This document shows positions 8,569 to 17,255 of a stretch of DNA of 64,000 nucleotides, piece by piece. The notes beneath the pieces are model-generated. The model searched no databases. It saw nothing but the letters and a program-made list of their open reading frames with translations, and was not told the DNA's origin. Each line of letters starts with the position of its first letter. The stretch's first letter is position 1. The position numbers and the translations under genes were made by a program. The DNA is from Rhodobiaceae bacterium (GTDB lineage Bacteria > Pseudomonadota > Alphaproteobacteria > RS24), in contig JAHEGN010000012.1 in assembly GCA_024645085.1 (NCBI GenBank), forward strand, positions 29,671 through 93,670, read 5' to 3'.

Positions 8569-9369
8569 ATGTTACAAGAAGCGATTGATTTCAAAGAAGA
8601 ATCTGACGCCCTCTATGGGCTTTTAAGCACCCTCGAAGACGCTGATTTTGCTCAGCCTACGCAGTTCAAAGGCTGGACGTTGAACGATGTGCTGGAACAT
8701 TTGCACATGTGGAATTGGGCGGCCAATGAGAGCCACGCTGATGAGGCGAATTTTGTCGCCTTTTTGCAAGATGTCATGGGGTCAGCGGCCGATGGCGGCA
8801 TGAAAGCCTATGAACGCAAATGGATTAATGGCCTGTCGGGCCGCGCCTTGCTTGAAGCATGGCACACATTCTACACAGATATGTCAGCCCGCTTCACGCA
8901 AATTGACCCGAAAAAGCGCCTGAAATGGGCCGGTCCGGACATGAGCGCGCGCTCGTCTATTTCGGCTCGGTTGATGGAAACATGGGCTCATGGGCAAGAG
9001 GTTTTCGATCACCTTGGAGTTGTGCGCCAAGATGCTGACCGTATTCGCTCAATTGCCGTATTGGGCACCAACACTTTTGGCTGGACTTATGCGACGCGCA
9101 AACAAACCCCGCCAGGGCCGATGCCCTATGTGCGCCTGACGGCGCCATCTGGCGATATTTGGGAGTTTGGCACGCCTTCCGAGGCCGAGCGTGTTGACGG
9201 CAATGCCAGCGAATTTTGTCAGGTGGTGACCCAAGTGCGCAATATTGCCGACACGCAATTGCAGGTAACCGGCGAGGTGGCGCAGGATTGGATGTCAAAA
9301 GCCCAATGTTTCGCCGGCGGGCCAGAAACCCCACCCGCCCCGGGCACACGTTTTACCAAGAGCCGTTAG
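8569..9369 (+). CDS. DinB/maleylpyruvate-isomerase-fold metal-binding protein (TIGR03084-like)
   Basis: A 266-residue protein with the four-helix DinB-like domain. FKGWTLNDVLEHLHMWN (about residues 36-52) and LMETWAHGQEVFDHLG (about 140-155) supply His residues that would hold a divalent metal. The C-terminal half resembles the SCP-2/MDMPI C domain. I chose the ATG at 8569, with AGAGG 6 bases upstream, over an in-frame TTG at 8548 that would overlap the carboxylase gene. It starts one base after the AtuF-like stop, so it belongs to the operon. I recall family members next to acyl-CoA dehydrogenase genes in actinobacteria and proteobacteria; the reaction is unknown. Confidence 0.75.
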   Translation: MLQEAIDFKEESDALYGLLSTLEDADFAQPTQFKGWTLNDVLEHLHMWNWAANESHADEANFVAFLQDVMGSAADGGMKAYERKWINGLSGRALLEAWHTFYTDMSARFTQIDPKKRLKWAGPDMSARSSISARLMETWAHGQEVFDHLGVVRQDADRIRSIAVLGTNTFGWTYATRKQTPPGPMPYVRLTAPSGDIWEFGTPSEAERVDGNASEFCQVVTQVRNIADTQLQVTGEVAQDWMSKAQCFAGGPETPPAPGTRFTKSR

Positions 9370-9479
9370 CAGCACAAAAATTATTGCCGTTTGGTCGCAT
9401 GGACAGTTGACCTTGATCAATTGTACCCTATCTATTGGTCAGGCATATGCAATGCCCCTATCATGCTATGGAGCTTAAA

Positions 9480-10679
9480 ATGAATTTGTCACTGTCATCA
9501 GAAGATCTGGCTTTTCAGGCCGATGTGCGCAGCTGGTTAGAAGAAATTCTGCCAGAAGGGTCGCCCTATCGCGGCTTGAACTTATTTACCCAAAATCGCG
9601 AAGACAGCGCATGGTGGCAGAAAAAGCTCAACGAGCGCGGCTGGGGCTGTGTTGGTTGGCCTGTTGAATATGGCGGCACTGGCTGGGATGATGCGAAAAA
9701 GCAAATTTTCTCGGCTGAATGCGCCCGCGCCGAAGCGCCGATGCAATCACCATTTGGTGAGACCATGGTCGGGCCAGTGATTTATACTTTCGGCACGCAA
9801 CAGCAAAAAGACCAGCATTTGGCCGGCATCCGCGACGGGTCCGTTTTCTGGTGCCAAGGCTATTCAGAGCCCGGCTCGGGGTCAGATTTGGCTTCTTTGC
9901 GCACCAGTGCGCTGCGTGATGGCGATGACTATATCGTCAATGGCCAGAAAATTTGGACAACACAGGCGCATTTTGCCGACTGGATTTTCTGCCTCGTACG
10001 CACCAGCACAGAGGGCAAGCCGCAAGAGGGCATTTCCTTCCTGCTGATTGACATGAAAACCCCCGGTGTCGAGGTCAAACCAATTTACACCATTGATGGC
10101 GAGCACCATTTGAACGAGGTTTATTTTTCCGATGTGCGAGTGCCGGTTAGTAATTTGGTTGGCGAAGAGAATAAAGGTTGGACTTACGCCAAGTTTCTTT
10201 TGATGAACGAGCGCGTTGGCATTGCCGGCACCGGTCGCTTGCGCACCGGCTTGGGCAATTTAATGGCCATCCACAATCATCTCAATGAAACCGCCGCTGG
10301 CAGCTATGATGGCGACGATGTGGCCCGTAAACACGCCGAATTATCTGTCCGTTTGGACGCTTTGGAAGCGCTTGAGTCACGTGCCTTGACGGCCGAAGAG
10401 GGGTCGGGCGAGTCGATGATTTTGCCATTGCCACTGAAACTATTGGGCACGCATTTGCAACAAGATGTGGCCGATTTGGGGGTTGAAATTCTTGGCTATT
10501 CAGCCATGCCGCGTTCCGGCTATGGCTTTGGCGAGAATGACTCCTCAAATGAACCAAATTATCGCGCCAAGGGCCCGGGGCTGACCTCCTTCATGCTGTC
10601 TGGCCGTGCTTCCACTATTTATGGCGGCTCGTCGGAAGTGCAGCGCGGTATTATGTCGAAATTCGTGCTGGGCCTTTAG
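9480..10679 (+). CDS. Acyl-CoA dehydrogenase (second paralogue in the locus)
   Basis: A 399-residue FAD acyl-CoA dehydrogenase. Visible marks are GYSEPGSGSDLASL (about residues 128-140), QKIWTTQAHFADWIF and a C-terminal STIYGGSSEVQRGIM. As in the dehydrogenase at 437, the C-terminal catalytic Glu is replaced (IYGGS), leaving the Glu of MNER at about residue 244 as the likely base. The ATG at 9480 has GGAG 6 bases upstream; longer in-frame starts lack this. The 110-base gap before it contains TTGACC with a weak -10, so it may have its own promoter. It is distant from the first dehydrogenase and resembles FadE enzymes used for branched or cyclic acyl chains. Confidence 0.85.
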   Translation: MNLSLSSEDLAFQADVRSWLEEILPEGSPYRGLNLFTQNREDSAWWQKKLNERGWGCVGWPVEYGGTGWDDAKKQIFSAECARAEAPMQSPFGETMVGPVIYTFGTQQQKDQHLAGIRDGSVFWCQGYSEPGSGSDLASLRTSALRDGDDYIVNGQKIWTTQAHFADWIFCLVRTSTEGKPQEGISFLLIDMKTPGVEVKPIYTIDGEHHLNEVYFSDVRVPVSNLVGEENKGWTYAKFLLMNERVGIAGTGRLRTGLGNLMAIHNHLNETAAGSYDGDDVARKHAELSVRLDALEALESRALTAEEGSGESMILPLPLKLLGTHLQQDVADLGVEILGYSAMPRSGYGFGENDSSNEPNYRAKGPGLTSFMLSGRASTIYGGSSEVQRGIMSKFVLGL

Positions 10680-10685
10680 AGCGCG

Positions 10686-11471
10686 CTAGCTGAACACGGC
10701 AAGGTGCTGCATTGAATCCATAATGCGGCGGCCTTGCCGGTTCCAGATTTGTATCAATTGCGACGAATAACCATCGCGGATAAAGCGGGTGGCAGAGCGC
10801 ACCAGCCACCAGCCGTCTTGCGTGCTGATGTCATCGCTGAGCATATTAACATTCCAATTCATTGAGCTCAGGGCTTGAATTTGCGTCAAACCGGCAAGCG
10901 CTGCCGGTGGCGCGTCACCCAATACCATGAGCGGCAATAGACCCTTGCGGGCGTTTTCGTCTGTATGGCGTGTCCACAATAGCATGTCGGGATTATCCGA
11001 CCCTGACAACAGATCTGGGCCAGAGACTTTGCGCCGTTCAAAATTGGTGAGAAACGTTGGCGCCGGTGCCTGCGGCACAATCAACTCGGCGTCTTCGGGG
11101 CAGATATCGGGCAGATTAATTGGATAATCCATGGTTTTATCCATCGCCCGATTAACCCCAAAGGTGAAATAGCCATAAGTGCCAGCGCCCAGCTCGCTGT
11201 CGAGACGTGCTTCAATGGTGACGTTGTTCTTACCCTGTCGCAATAGCTTATGCGTGACCTGCAAGGGCCCGGCGGCGGGGCCAATAAAATTGACCTGCAT
11301 GGTGCGCAATGGCGGTAGGTCAGGGTAGTGGTGTTGAATGGCGGCCAGCAAGAGGGCGCTGGTCATGCCGCCAAAAGCGGTGCGTCCTTGCAGCCAATTA
11401 CCCGGTAATTCGACGGCATAATTTGGAGCGGCGGCATAAAACGTCTCTAACAACTCAGAATAAGTATTCAT
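10686..11471 (-). CDS. Acyl-CoA thioesterase family protein (tandem hot-dog, TesB-like)
   Basis: A 261-residue protein of the acyl-CoA thioesterase-like superfamily. The N-terminal hot-dog half has FYAAAPNYAVELPGNWLQG followed by TAFGGMTSALLLAA, with PPLRTMQVNFIGPA; the C-terminal half has MNWNVNMLSD and WWLVRSATRFIRDGYSSQ. Such enzymes hydrolyse acyl-CoA to free acid and CoA. The start is the ATG at 11471; an in-frame TTG eight codons earlier would overlap the next gene. It converges on the dehydrogenase at 9480 with only 6 bases between the stops, and may relieve CoA trapping in the terpene/branched-acid pathway (inference). Confidence 0.8.
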   Translation of the reverse strand: MNTYSELLETFYAAAPNYAVELPGNWLQGRTAFGGMTSALLLAAIQHHYPDLPPLRTMQVNFIGPAAGPLQVTHKLLRQGKNNVTIEARLDSELGAGTYGYFTFGVNRAMDKTMDYPINLPDICPEDAELIVPQAPAPTFLTNFERRKVSGPDLLSGSDNPDMLLWTRHTDENARKGLLPLMVLGDAPPAALAGLTQIQALSSMNWNVNMLSDDISTQDGWWLVRSATRFIRDGYSSQLIQIWNRQGRRIMDSMQHLAVFS

Positions 11472-11472
11472 T

Positions 11473-11775
11473 TTACAGTGTCTTCTCTTGCTCAATGTCG
11501 CCGGCTAGGGTCAATAAATGCAGGCGTTCGGTTTTACTTTTCTTCAATTCATATTCGCGCGCCATAGCAGCACCACGGGTTTTGAAAGCCTCGCTATGCA
11601 CCAAACGCCATTGCCGTCCACGCGTTGATTTGGCACCTTTCCCGCTATTATGGGCGGCCAGCCGCTGCTGCAAATCAGTCGTCCAGCCGACATAGGATTT
11701 GGCTGGTCCGGCGTCACAGCTTTGCAGCAGATAGACAAAACAGGGCTTGATGATTGGCGGTGCGATTGCGGCCTC
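11473..11775 (-). CDS. GIY-YIG nuclease domain protein (UPF0213/YhbQ-like), start codon missing or frameshifted
   Basis: Reading from 11775 gives about 100 residues with a complete GIY-YIG core: CFVYLLQSCD, SYVGWTTDLQQRLAAHNSG, RGRQWRLVHSEAF and AMAREYELKK. The frame is open back to a TAA at 11797-11799, but it has no ATG, GTG or TTG ahead of the core; the first TTG falls inside the core. An ATG at 11777-11779 is followed by one extra base and then the correct frame (M, then EAAIAPP). This suggests a one-base insertion, a sequencing error, or an unusual start. The gene ends one base before the thioesterase start. The family has DNA repair and stress links; the substrate is unknown here. Confidence 0.7.
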   Translation of the reverse strand, partial: EAAIAPPIIKPCFVYLLQSCDAGPAKSYVGWTTDLQQRLAAHNSGKGAKSTRGRQWRLVHSEAFKTRGAAMAREYELKKSKTERLHLLTLAGDIEQEKTL

Positions 11776-11914
11776 ACATGGTTGCGATAAACACGCTTAG
11801 CTTATAGTGCTTCGGCAATGATTTGTAACCCCGCAAAGGCTTTCACAATATGCTTTACAGCCTTGGCTAAAGCGGCTAATCACGCAAATTCACTCGGGTT
11901 TTATGAGGTTGTTG

Positions 11915-13858
11915 ATGTCCCATACAAACACCACGCATTTTGGCGATGATAATATGGCCGCCAAATCGCCGGCTTTGGCGCATGCTGACGCGCAATATGG
12001 CGTCTCCCGTTGGGGTGATGGGCTGATTACAATTTTGGATAATGGCCATATCGGTCTGTTGCACCCCAATCGTCCAGATGATGTGCCGACTGATTTGATG
12101 TCAGTCATTGAAAACCTTGACGCGCGCGGCATTGCTGCGCCGATTTTATTGCGCGTGTCAGATTTCATCTCATGGCGCATTGAACAAATCAATGAGGCCT
12201 TTCGCGACGCGATATCAGAGCTAGATTATCGCGGCACTTACCAAGGCGTGTTTCCGGTTAAAGTGAACCAACAAGCGCAGGTGATTGAGCGCATTGTCGC
12301 CGAGGGGCGGCAATATGACTTTGGCCTTGAAGTCGGCTCAAAAGCTGAACTACTCATTGCCTTATCGCATGACACCGGCAGCAAAGCGGCGCTGATTTGC
12401 AATGGCGTGAAAGATGAAGAATTTATCTGCTTGGCGCTGATGTCGCAGCGGCTTGGCTTTAACACATTTATTGTTTTGGAAAGCCCGCGCGAATTAGATT
12501 TGGTGCTGCGTGTGTCGCGCGAAATGGATATTCGTCCGCAGCTTGGCATCCGAATTAAATTAACTCATGAAGTGAGCGGCAATTGGTCGGCGTCGAGCGG
12601 AGACCGGTCGACATTTGGCATGACCATTGCGCAAGTGATGGACGTGATTGACCAATTGCGCACCGAAGAGTTCCTCGATTGTTTGGTGTTGCAACACAGC
12701 CATTTGGGCAGTCAGGTGCCGAATATTATTGAAATTCGTATGGCCGCGCAGGAAGCCTGTCGGTTTTTTGTCGAATTACGCAAAGAGGGCGCGCCCTTGT
12801 CGTTTCTTGATTTGGGCGGCGGTCTTGGCATTGACTATACGGGCGAACATCGGGCCACTGAGAACTCGACCAATTACACCTTATCCGAATATTCAGTGAA
12901 TATTGTTGAAACGGTGAAATATGCCATGGACAAGGCCGATATGGCGCATCCGATTATCATCACTGAAAGCGGCCGCGCCTGTGTCGCGCAATCATCCATG
13001 CTCTTGTTCAATATTCTTGAAGCGACACATTTTGACAGCGCGCAGCCGGTTGAAGCTGAAGACGGCGACCATACGGTTTTACAATCCATGTTGGCGATTG
13101 AAGCCTATCTCACGGCTGAGCGTGTGCATGAGTGCTGGAATGATTTGGTGTTTTACCGCAATGAAATGCGCGCCCTGTTGAAAAGCGGACAGGCCAGCTT
13201 GCGCGAAACCGCCAAGGCCGAGCGTGTGCATCTTTATTTGATGAACCGAATTAAAGCGCTATTGGCTGAAAACGACTCGATGAATGAAGAAATGGCCGAG
13301 GCCATGAAGCAGGCGGCTGATATTTATCACGGCAATTTTTCGCTGTTTCAAAGCCTGCCAGATGTTTGGGCGATTGACCAAATTCACCCAATTGCGCCGC
13401 TGCATAGATTGGATGAAAAGCCAACCCGCCACGCGGTTTTGAGCGACATCACCTGCGATAGCGATGGCAAGATTGATAATTTCGTGCTTGGCAAGGGCCT
13501 ATCAAAAACCCTGCCGGTTCATGAATTAAAAGAAGACGAAGATTATTATCTCGGCGTGTTTTTCGTTGGCGCCTATCAAGAGACTTTGGGCGATTTGCAC
13601 AATCTATTTGGCGACACAAATGTGGTGACCATTGAATTGCGCACCGACGGCTCATTTGAGTTGATGCATGAGCAAGAAGGCGACACAATATCTGAAGTGC
13701 TGTCTTATGTGGAATATGACCCGCGCCAAATGGTCGATGCATTTAAGAAAACCGTTGAAAATGCGGTAAAAACTGGCCGTATTCCGGCGACCGAACGGCG
13801 CCAGATGATTTCTGCCTTTAAGGACAGCATTAACGGATATACTTATTTCGAACAGTAA
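11915..13858 (+). CDS. speA: Biosynthetic arginine decarboxylase
   Basis: A 647-residue PLP enzyme of the SpeA type, converting L-arginine to agmatine and CO2. The PLP Lys lies in FPVKVNQQ (about residue 116), followed by GLEVGSKAELLIAL and the barrel motifs LGGGLGIDY and ITESGRA. The C-terminal beta domain contains DVWAIDQIHPIAPLHRL and SDITCDSDGKID, typical of SpeA. GAGG sits 6 bases before the ATG at 11915; an ATG at 11903 lacks a ribosome site. It is the first gene of the four-gene polyamine operon, 11 bases ahead of the carboxyspermidine dehydrogenase. Confidence 0.93.
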   Translation: MSHTNTTHFGDDNMAAKSPALAHADAQYGVSRWGDGLITILDNGHIGLLHPNRPDDVPTDLMSVIENLDARGIAAPILLRVSDFISWRIEQINEAFRDAISELDYRGTYQGVFPVKVNQQAQVIERIVAEGRQYDFGLEVGSKAELLIALSHDTGSKAALICNGVKDEEFICLALMSQRLGFNTFIVLESPRELDLVLRVSREMDIRPQLGIRIKLTHEVSGNWSASSGDRSTFGMTIAQVMDVIDQLRTEEFLDCLVLQHSHLGSQVPNIIEIRMAAQEACRFFVELRKEGAPLSFLDLGGGLGIDYTGEHRATENSTNYTLSEYSVNIVETVKYAMDKADMAHPIIITESGRACVAQSSMLLFNILEATHFDSAQPVEAEDGDHTVLQSMLAIEAYLTAERVHECWNDLVFYRNEMRALLKSGQASLRETAKAERVHLYLMNRIKALLAENDSMNEEMAEAMKQAADIYHGNFSLFQSLPDVWAIDQIHPIAPLHRLDEKPTRHAVLSDITCDSDGKIDNFVLGKGLSKTLPVHELKEDEDYYLGVFFVGAYQETLGDLHNLFGDTNVVTIELRTDGSFELMHEQEGDTISEVLSYVEYDPRQMVDAFKKTVENAVKTGRIPATERRQMISAFKDSINGYTYFEQ

Positions 13859-13869
13859 AAGGGTTAGCC

Positions 13870-15075
13870 ATGGGTAATGTTTTGGTAATTGGCGCTGGCG
13901 GTGTGGGGTCAGTCGGCGTGCATAAAATGGCGATGCTGCCTGAGCGTTTCGAAAATATCACGCTGGCCAGTCGGACGCTAAAAAAATGCGATTTGATTGC
14001 CGATAGTGTCGAGGCGCGTTTTGGCAAGCGCATTCAAACCGCAGAGATTGACGCCGATGACAGCAAAGCCACGGCGGCGCTAATCGAAAAAACCCAGCCT
14101 GATCTCGTGGTTAATCTGGCCCTGCCATATCAAGATTTGGCGATTATGGATGCCTGTCTAATGGCCGGTGTTGATTATCTCGACACCGCCAATTATGAGC
14201 CGCGCGATGAGGCCAAATTCGAATATCACTGGCAATGGGATTACCAAGACCGTTTCGCCGACGCCGGTTTAATGGCGCTTTTGGGGTCTGGTTTTGACCC
14301 CGGCGTCACCAATGTGTTCACCGCCTATATTCGCAAACATTTGATTAGCAATATGCAGACCTTGGATATTCTCGATTGCAATGGCGGCGACCATGGTCAG
14401 GCTTTTGCGACTAATTTTAATCCAGAAATTAACATTCGCGAAGTCACCGCACCGGCCCGCCATTGGCACAATGGTGCTTGGGTTGAAACGCCGGCTTTGT
14501 CACATAAACAGAGCTTCGACTTTCCCGAAGTCGGCGCCCGCAATATGTATTTAATGTATCACGAGGAGCTCGAGTCGCTGTCGAAACACTATCCCGAGCT
14601 GACCCGTGCGCGGTTTTGGATGACCTTTGGCGATGCTTATTTGAAACATCTCGAAGTGCTGCAAAATATTGGCATGACGTCGATTGAGCCAGTGCTCTAT
14701 GAGGGCCGTGAGATTGTGCCTTTGCAATTTCTCAAAGCCGTGCTGCCAGACCCGGGTGATTTGGGGAAAACCACCCATGGTAAAACCTGCATAGGCAATA
14801 TTGTTAGCGGCACGCAAGACGGCGCTGAGCGCCACGTCTATCTGTATAATATTTGCGACCATGAAGCGTGTTTTGCCGAGGTTGGCAGCCAAGCGGTCAG
14901 CTATACCACCGGTGTGCCAGCGATGATTGGCGCGGCGCTGATGCTAGATGGCACATGGCGCCAGCCCGGCGTGTTTAACCTTGAGCAGCTTGATCCGGAT
15001 CCATTTATGAAAATGCTCAATGAAAATGGCTTGCCCTGGCAATATGTTGACCTCGACCGACCGCTGGATTTCTAG
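13870..15075 (+). CDS. Carboxyspermidine/carboxynorspermidine dehydrogenase (saccharopine dehydrogenase family)
   Basis: A 401-residue NAD(P)-dependent enzyme with an N-terminal Rossmann motif, VLVIGAGGVGSVGVHKMA, then LASRTLKKCDLIAD and GSGFDPGVTNVF. Length and motifs fit the LYS1/CASDH group that condenses L-aspartate semialdehyde with putrescine (or diaminopropane) to carboxyspermidine (or carboxynorspermidine). Agmatinase in the same operon supplies putrescine, so carboxyspermidine is the likely product. A GGGTTAG element precedes the ATG. The next gene, the matching decarboxylase, starts 2 bases after the stop. Confidence 0.88.
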   Translation: MGNVLVIGAGGVGSVGVHKMAMLPERFENITLASRTLKKCDLIADSVEARFGKRIQTAEIDADDSKATAALIEKTQPDLVVNLALPYQDLAIMDACLMAGVDYLDTANYEPRDEAKFEYHWQWDYQDRFADAGLMALLGSGFDPGVTNVFTAYIRKHLISNMQTLDILDCNGGDHGQAFATNFNPEINIREVTAPARHWHNGAWVETPALSHKQSFDFPEVGARNMYLMYHEELESLSKHYPELTRARFWMTFGDAYLKHLEVLQNIGMTSIEPVLYEGREIVPLQFLKAVLPDPGDLGKTTHGKTCIGNIVSGTQDGAERHVYLYNICDHEACFAEVGSQAVSYTTGVPAMIGAALMLDGTWRQPGVFNLEQLDPDPFMKMLNENGLPWQYVDLDRPLDF

Positions 15076-15077
15076 CC

Positions 15078-16238
15078 ATGATGGAGACGCAATCAACAGG
15101 GGCGGGCGGTTTTGCCGATTTTGATTTATCGCGCGTGCCCAGCCCATGTTTCGTCGTCGATGAGATAGCGCTTGAGCGTAATTTGAAAATTCTCCAAAGC
15201 CTGTCGCAAAACGCTGGGGTTGAGGTTCTGCTCGCCCTGAAAGCCTTTTCCATGTGGTCTTTGGCACCATTGATCAATCAATATTTGGCTGGCACTTGCG
15301 CTTCTGGCCTGTGGGAGGCGCGTTTGGCGCGGGCCCATTATGGTGGCAAATTGGCTAGTTTTGCGCCCGCTTTTCGGCCCCAAGAAATCGACGAAATCGC
15401 TGCCCTATCTGATCATTTAGTGTTCAACTCAGTGGCCCAGATTGAGCGTTTTAGCGCCGCCGCCAAAGCTGGCGGAGCGGATATTGGCTTGCGCTTAAAC
15501 CCGCAACATTCCGAAGGCGAGATTGAAAAATACGACCCATGTGCGGCCGGTTCGCGGCTTGGACAACCGCTGCCGCAATTGGCCGATGCGCCATTGACCG
15601 GCGTGTCGGGTTTTCACATGCATACTTTATGCGAGCAGGGCTTTGAGCCGCTGGCTCGCACAGTCGCCGCCTTGCAACCGTTTTTGCAACAACGCAAGGG
15701 GCAGTTTTCTTGGTTGAATTTTGGCGGTGGCCATTTGGTAACGCGGCCCGGCTATGACATTGACGGGCTCAGCCAGCTTTTACGCCAGACCAGCCAAAAC
15801 TATGGCGTGCAAACCTATTTAGAACTGGGCACGTCAGTGGCTTTTGATGCCGGTATTCTTGTCGGTGAAGTGCTTGATGTGGTTGAAAATGACGGCCCGA
15901 TTGCGGTTTTGGATATTTCCGCCACCTGCCATATGCCAGATGTGATTGAGGCGCCTTATCGGCCAGCGCTGATGGGCGAAAGCGGGGATGGCACGTCGGT
16001 GAAATTGGGCGGCCCGAGCTGTTTGGCTGGCGATGTGATTGGCGATTATCAGTTTGCTCAAGTGCCACAGGCTGGCGACCGGCTGGCGTTTCTCGACCAG
16101 GCGCATTATTCCATGGTGAAAACCTCAACATTCAATGGCATTGGCTTGCCGTCGATTGCCATTTGGAATAGTCAAACCGACGCTCTGCGTATGGTTCGGC
16201 AATTTGATTATACTGATTTTGAAGGGCGGTTATCGTGA
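15078..16238 (+). CDS. nspC: Carboxynorspermidine/carboxyspermidine decarboxylase
   Basis: A 386-residue PLP-dependent decarboxylase of the alanine-racemase fold. It has VPSPCFVVDE at the N terminus, LLALKAFSMW with the PLP Lys (about residue 55), SGFHMHTLCE, LNFGGGHLVT and the C-terminal CLAGDVIG and AHYSMVKTSTFNG. It removes CO2 from carboxyspermidine to give spermidine. ATG codons occur at 15078 and 15081 with no clear ribosome site, which suits translation coupled to the gene just upstream. Its end overlaps the agmatinase start by one base (TGATG). Confidence 0.9.
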   Translation: MMETQSTGAGGFADFDLSRVPSPCFVVDEIALERNLKILQSLSQNAGVEVLLALKAFSMWSLAPLINQYLAGTCASGLWEARLARAHYGGKLASFAPAFRPQEIDEIAALSDHLVFNSVAQIERFSAAAKAGGADIGLRLNPQHSEGEIEKYDPCAAGSRLGQPLPQLADAPLTGVSGFHMHTLCEQGFEPLARTVAALQPFLQQRKGQFSWLNFGGGHLVTRPGYDIDGLSQLLRQTSQNYGVQTYLELGTSVAFDAGILVGEVLDVVENDGPIAVLDISATCHMPDVIEAPYRPALMGESGDGTSVKLGGPSCLAGDVIGDYQFAQVPQAGDRLAFLDQAHYSMVKTSTFNGIGLPSIAIWNSQTDALRMVRQFDYTDFEGRLS

Positions 16239-17092
16239 TGCAAGACCAGTTTCTCGGAGAAGAATTATCGGCCGAAGAAAATAATATGGCGACGGCGCAA
16301 TTTGAGGTTGTGCCATGCGGCCTTGAAGCTACGGTTTCCTATGGCACGGGCGCAGCGCAGGGGCCGGCAGCGATTATCGCCGCCTCGCATCAATTGGAAC
16401 GCTTGGTCAATGGCCAAGAAACCTGCGCGCGAGGTATTTTCACCCATCCGCCGATCAACTGCCAGCAGCCGATTGAAACCGTCATGTCTGACTTGCGCCA
16501 GCTGACCAGTGCCATTGCCGCGCGTGGCCATGTGCCGGTGACTTTGGGCGGCGAGCATAGTTTGAGCTATGGCGCCGTTATGGGCGTGGTTGACGCGCTC
16601 AATGGGCCAGTCGGATTGGTGCATATTGACGCCCATGCTGATTTTCGCAACGCTTATCAAGGCCACAAACATTCGCACGCCAGTGTCATGCATTTATTGG
16701 CTGGCGAGGGTCTGCCAATGGCGTCTTTTGGCGTGCGCGCCTTGGCGGCAGAAGAAGAAGCTGGCCGCCGTGCCCATGGGGTGATTTGCCACGATGGGCC
16801 AGAGCTGGTTCGCGGGCAGATTTCAGCGGTCAATTTGCCCGATGATTTTCCCGAAAATATCTATGTCACCTTTGATCTCGATGGCCTTGACCCGTCGGTT
16901 CTACCGGCCACTGGCACCCCCGTGCCCGGTGGGCTTGGGTTTTATCAAGCGTTGGATTTGGTGCAAAGCACGCTGGTTGGGCGCCGTTGTGTCGGTATTG
17001 ATGTCGTCGAACTGGCGCCGATTAGCGATCAGCCGGTCAGTGATTTCACCGCGGCAATGATTACCTATCAGCTAATGCGCTTTTGCCAATAG
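16238..17092 (+). CDS. speB: Agmatinase (ureohydrolase family)
   Basis: A 284-residue ureohydrolase with the full manganese-site set: GGEHSLSYG, HIDAHADFR, FDLDGLDPSVLPATGTPVPG and a terminal DVVELAP. It hydrolyses agmatine to putrescine and urea. The product of the arginine decarboxylase gene in the same operon is its substrate, and its product feeds the carboxyspermidine dehydrogenase, which supports agmatinase over arginase. The ATG at 16238 overlaps the preceding stop; a GTG at 16235 is a less likely start. It is the last gene of the operon. Confidence 0.88.
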   Translation: MQDQFLGEELSAEENNMATAQFEVVPCGLEATVSYGTGAAQGPAAIIAASHQLERLVNGQETCARGIFTHPPINCQQPIETVMSDLRQLTSAIAARGHVPVTLGGEHSLSYGAVMGVVDALNGPVGLVHIDAHADFRNAYQGHKHSHASVMHLLAGEGLPMASFGVRALAAEEEAGRRAHGVICHDGPELVRGQISAVNLPDDFPENIYVTFDLDGLDPSVLPATGTPVPGGLGFYQALDLVQSTLVGRRCVGIDVVELAPISDQPVSDFTAAMITYQLMRFCQ

Positions 17093-17127
17093 GCGCTTGT
17101 GCTGCAAGCCCGCGGCAAAATCAATGA

Positions 17128-17192
17128 GTGCCTCCCGACAAGAGGGAGACTTTGCCAGGAGGCGTGCAATCGAGGGGTAAGAGAGATTGCAC
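17128..17192 (+). other. Structured intergenic element with competing hairpins
   Basis: In the 163-base gap after the agmatinase gene, GCCTCC at 17130-17135 pairs with GGAGGC at 17158-17163, extendable by two wobble pairs. CTCCC at 17132-17136 can instead pair with GGGAG at 17144-17148, so the two stems exclude each other. A third perfect 8-base stem follows directly: GTGCAATC at 17164-17171 with GATTGCAC at 17185-17192. No T-run follows, so it is not a standard intrinsic terminator. It could be a 3' end structure of the polyamine mRNA, or a leader of the DUF3604 gene 63 bases downstream. I cannot match it to a known riboswitch. Confidence 0.5.
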
Positions 17193-17255
17193 GATGCCAC
17201 GCTAGGTAATATAAATTAAGGCAGCGTTAAAAATAAAAAGCGCCAAGGGGGGATT

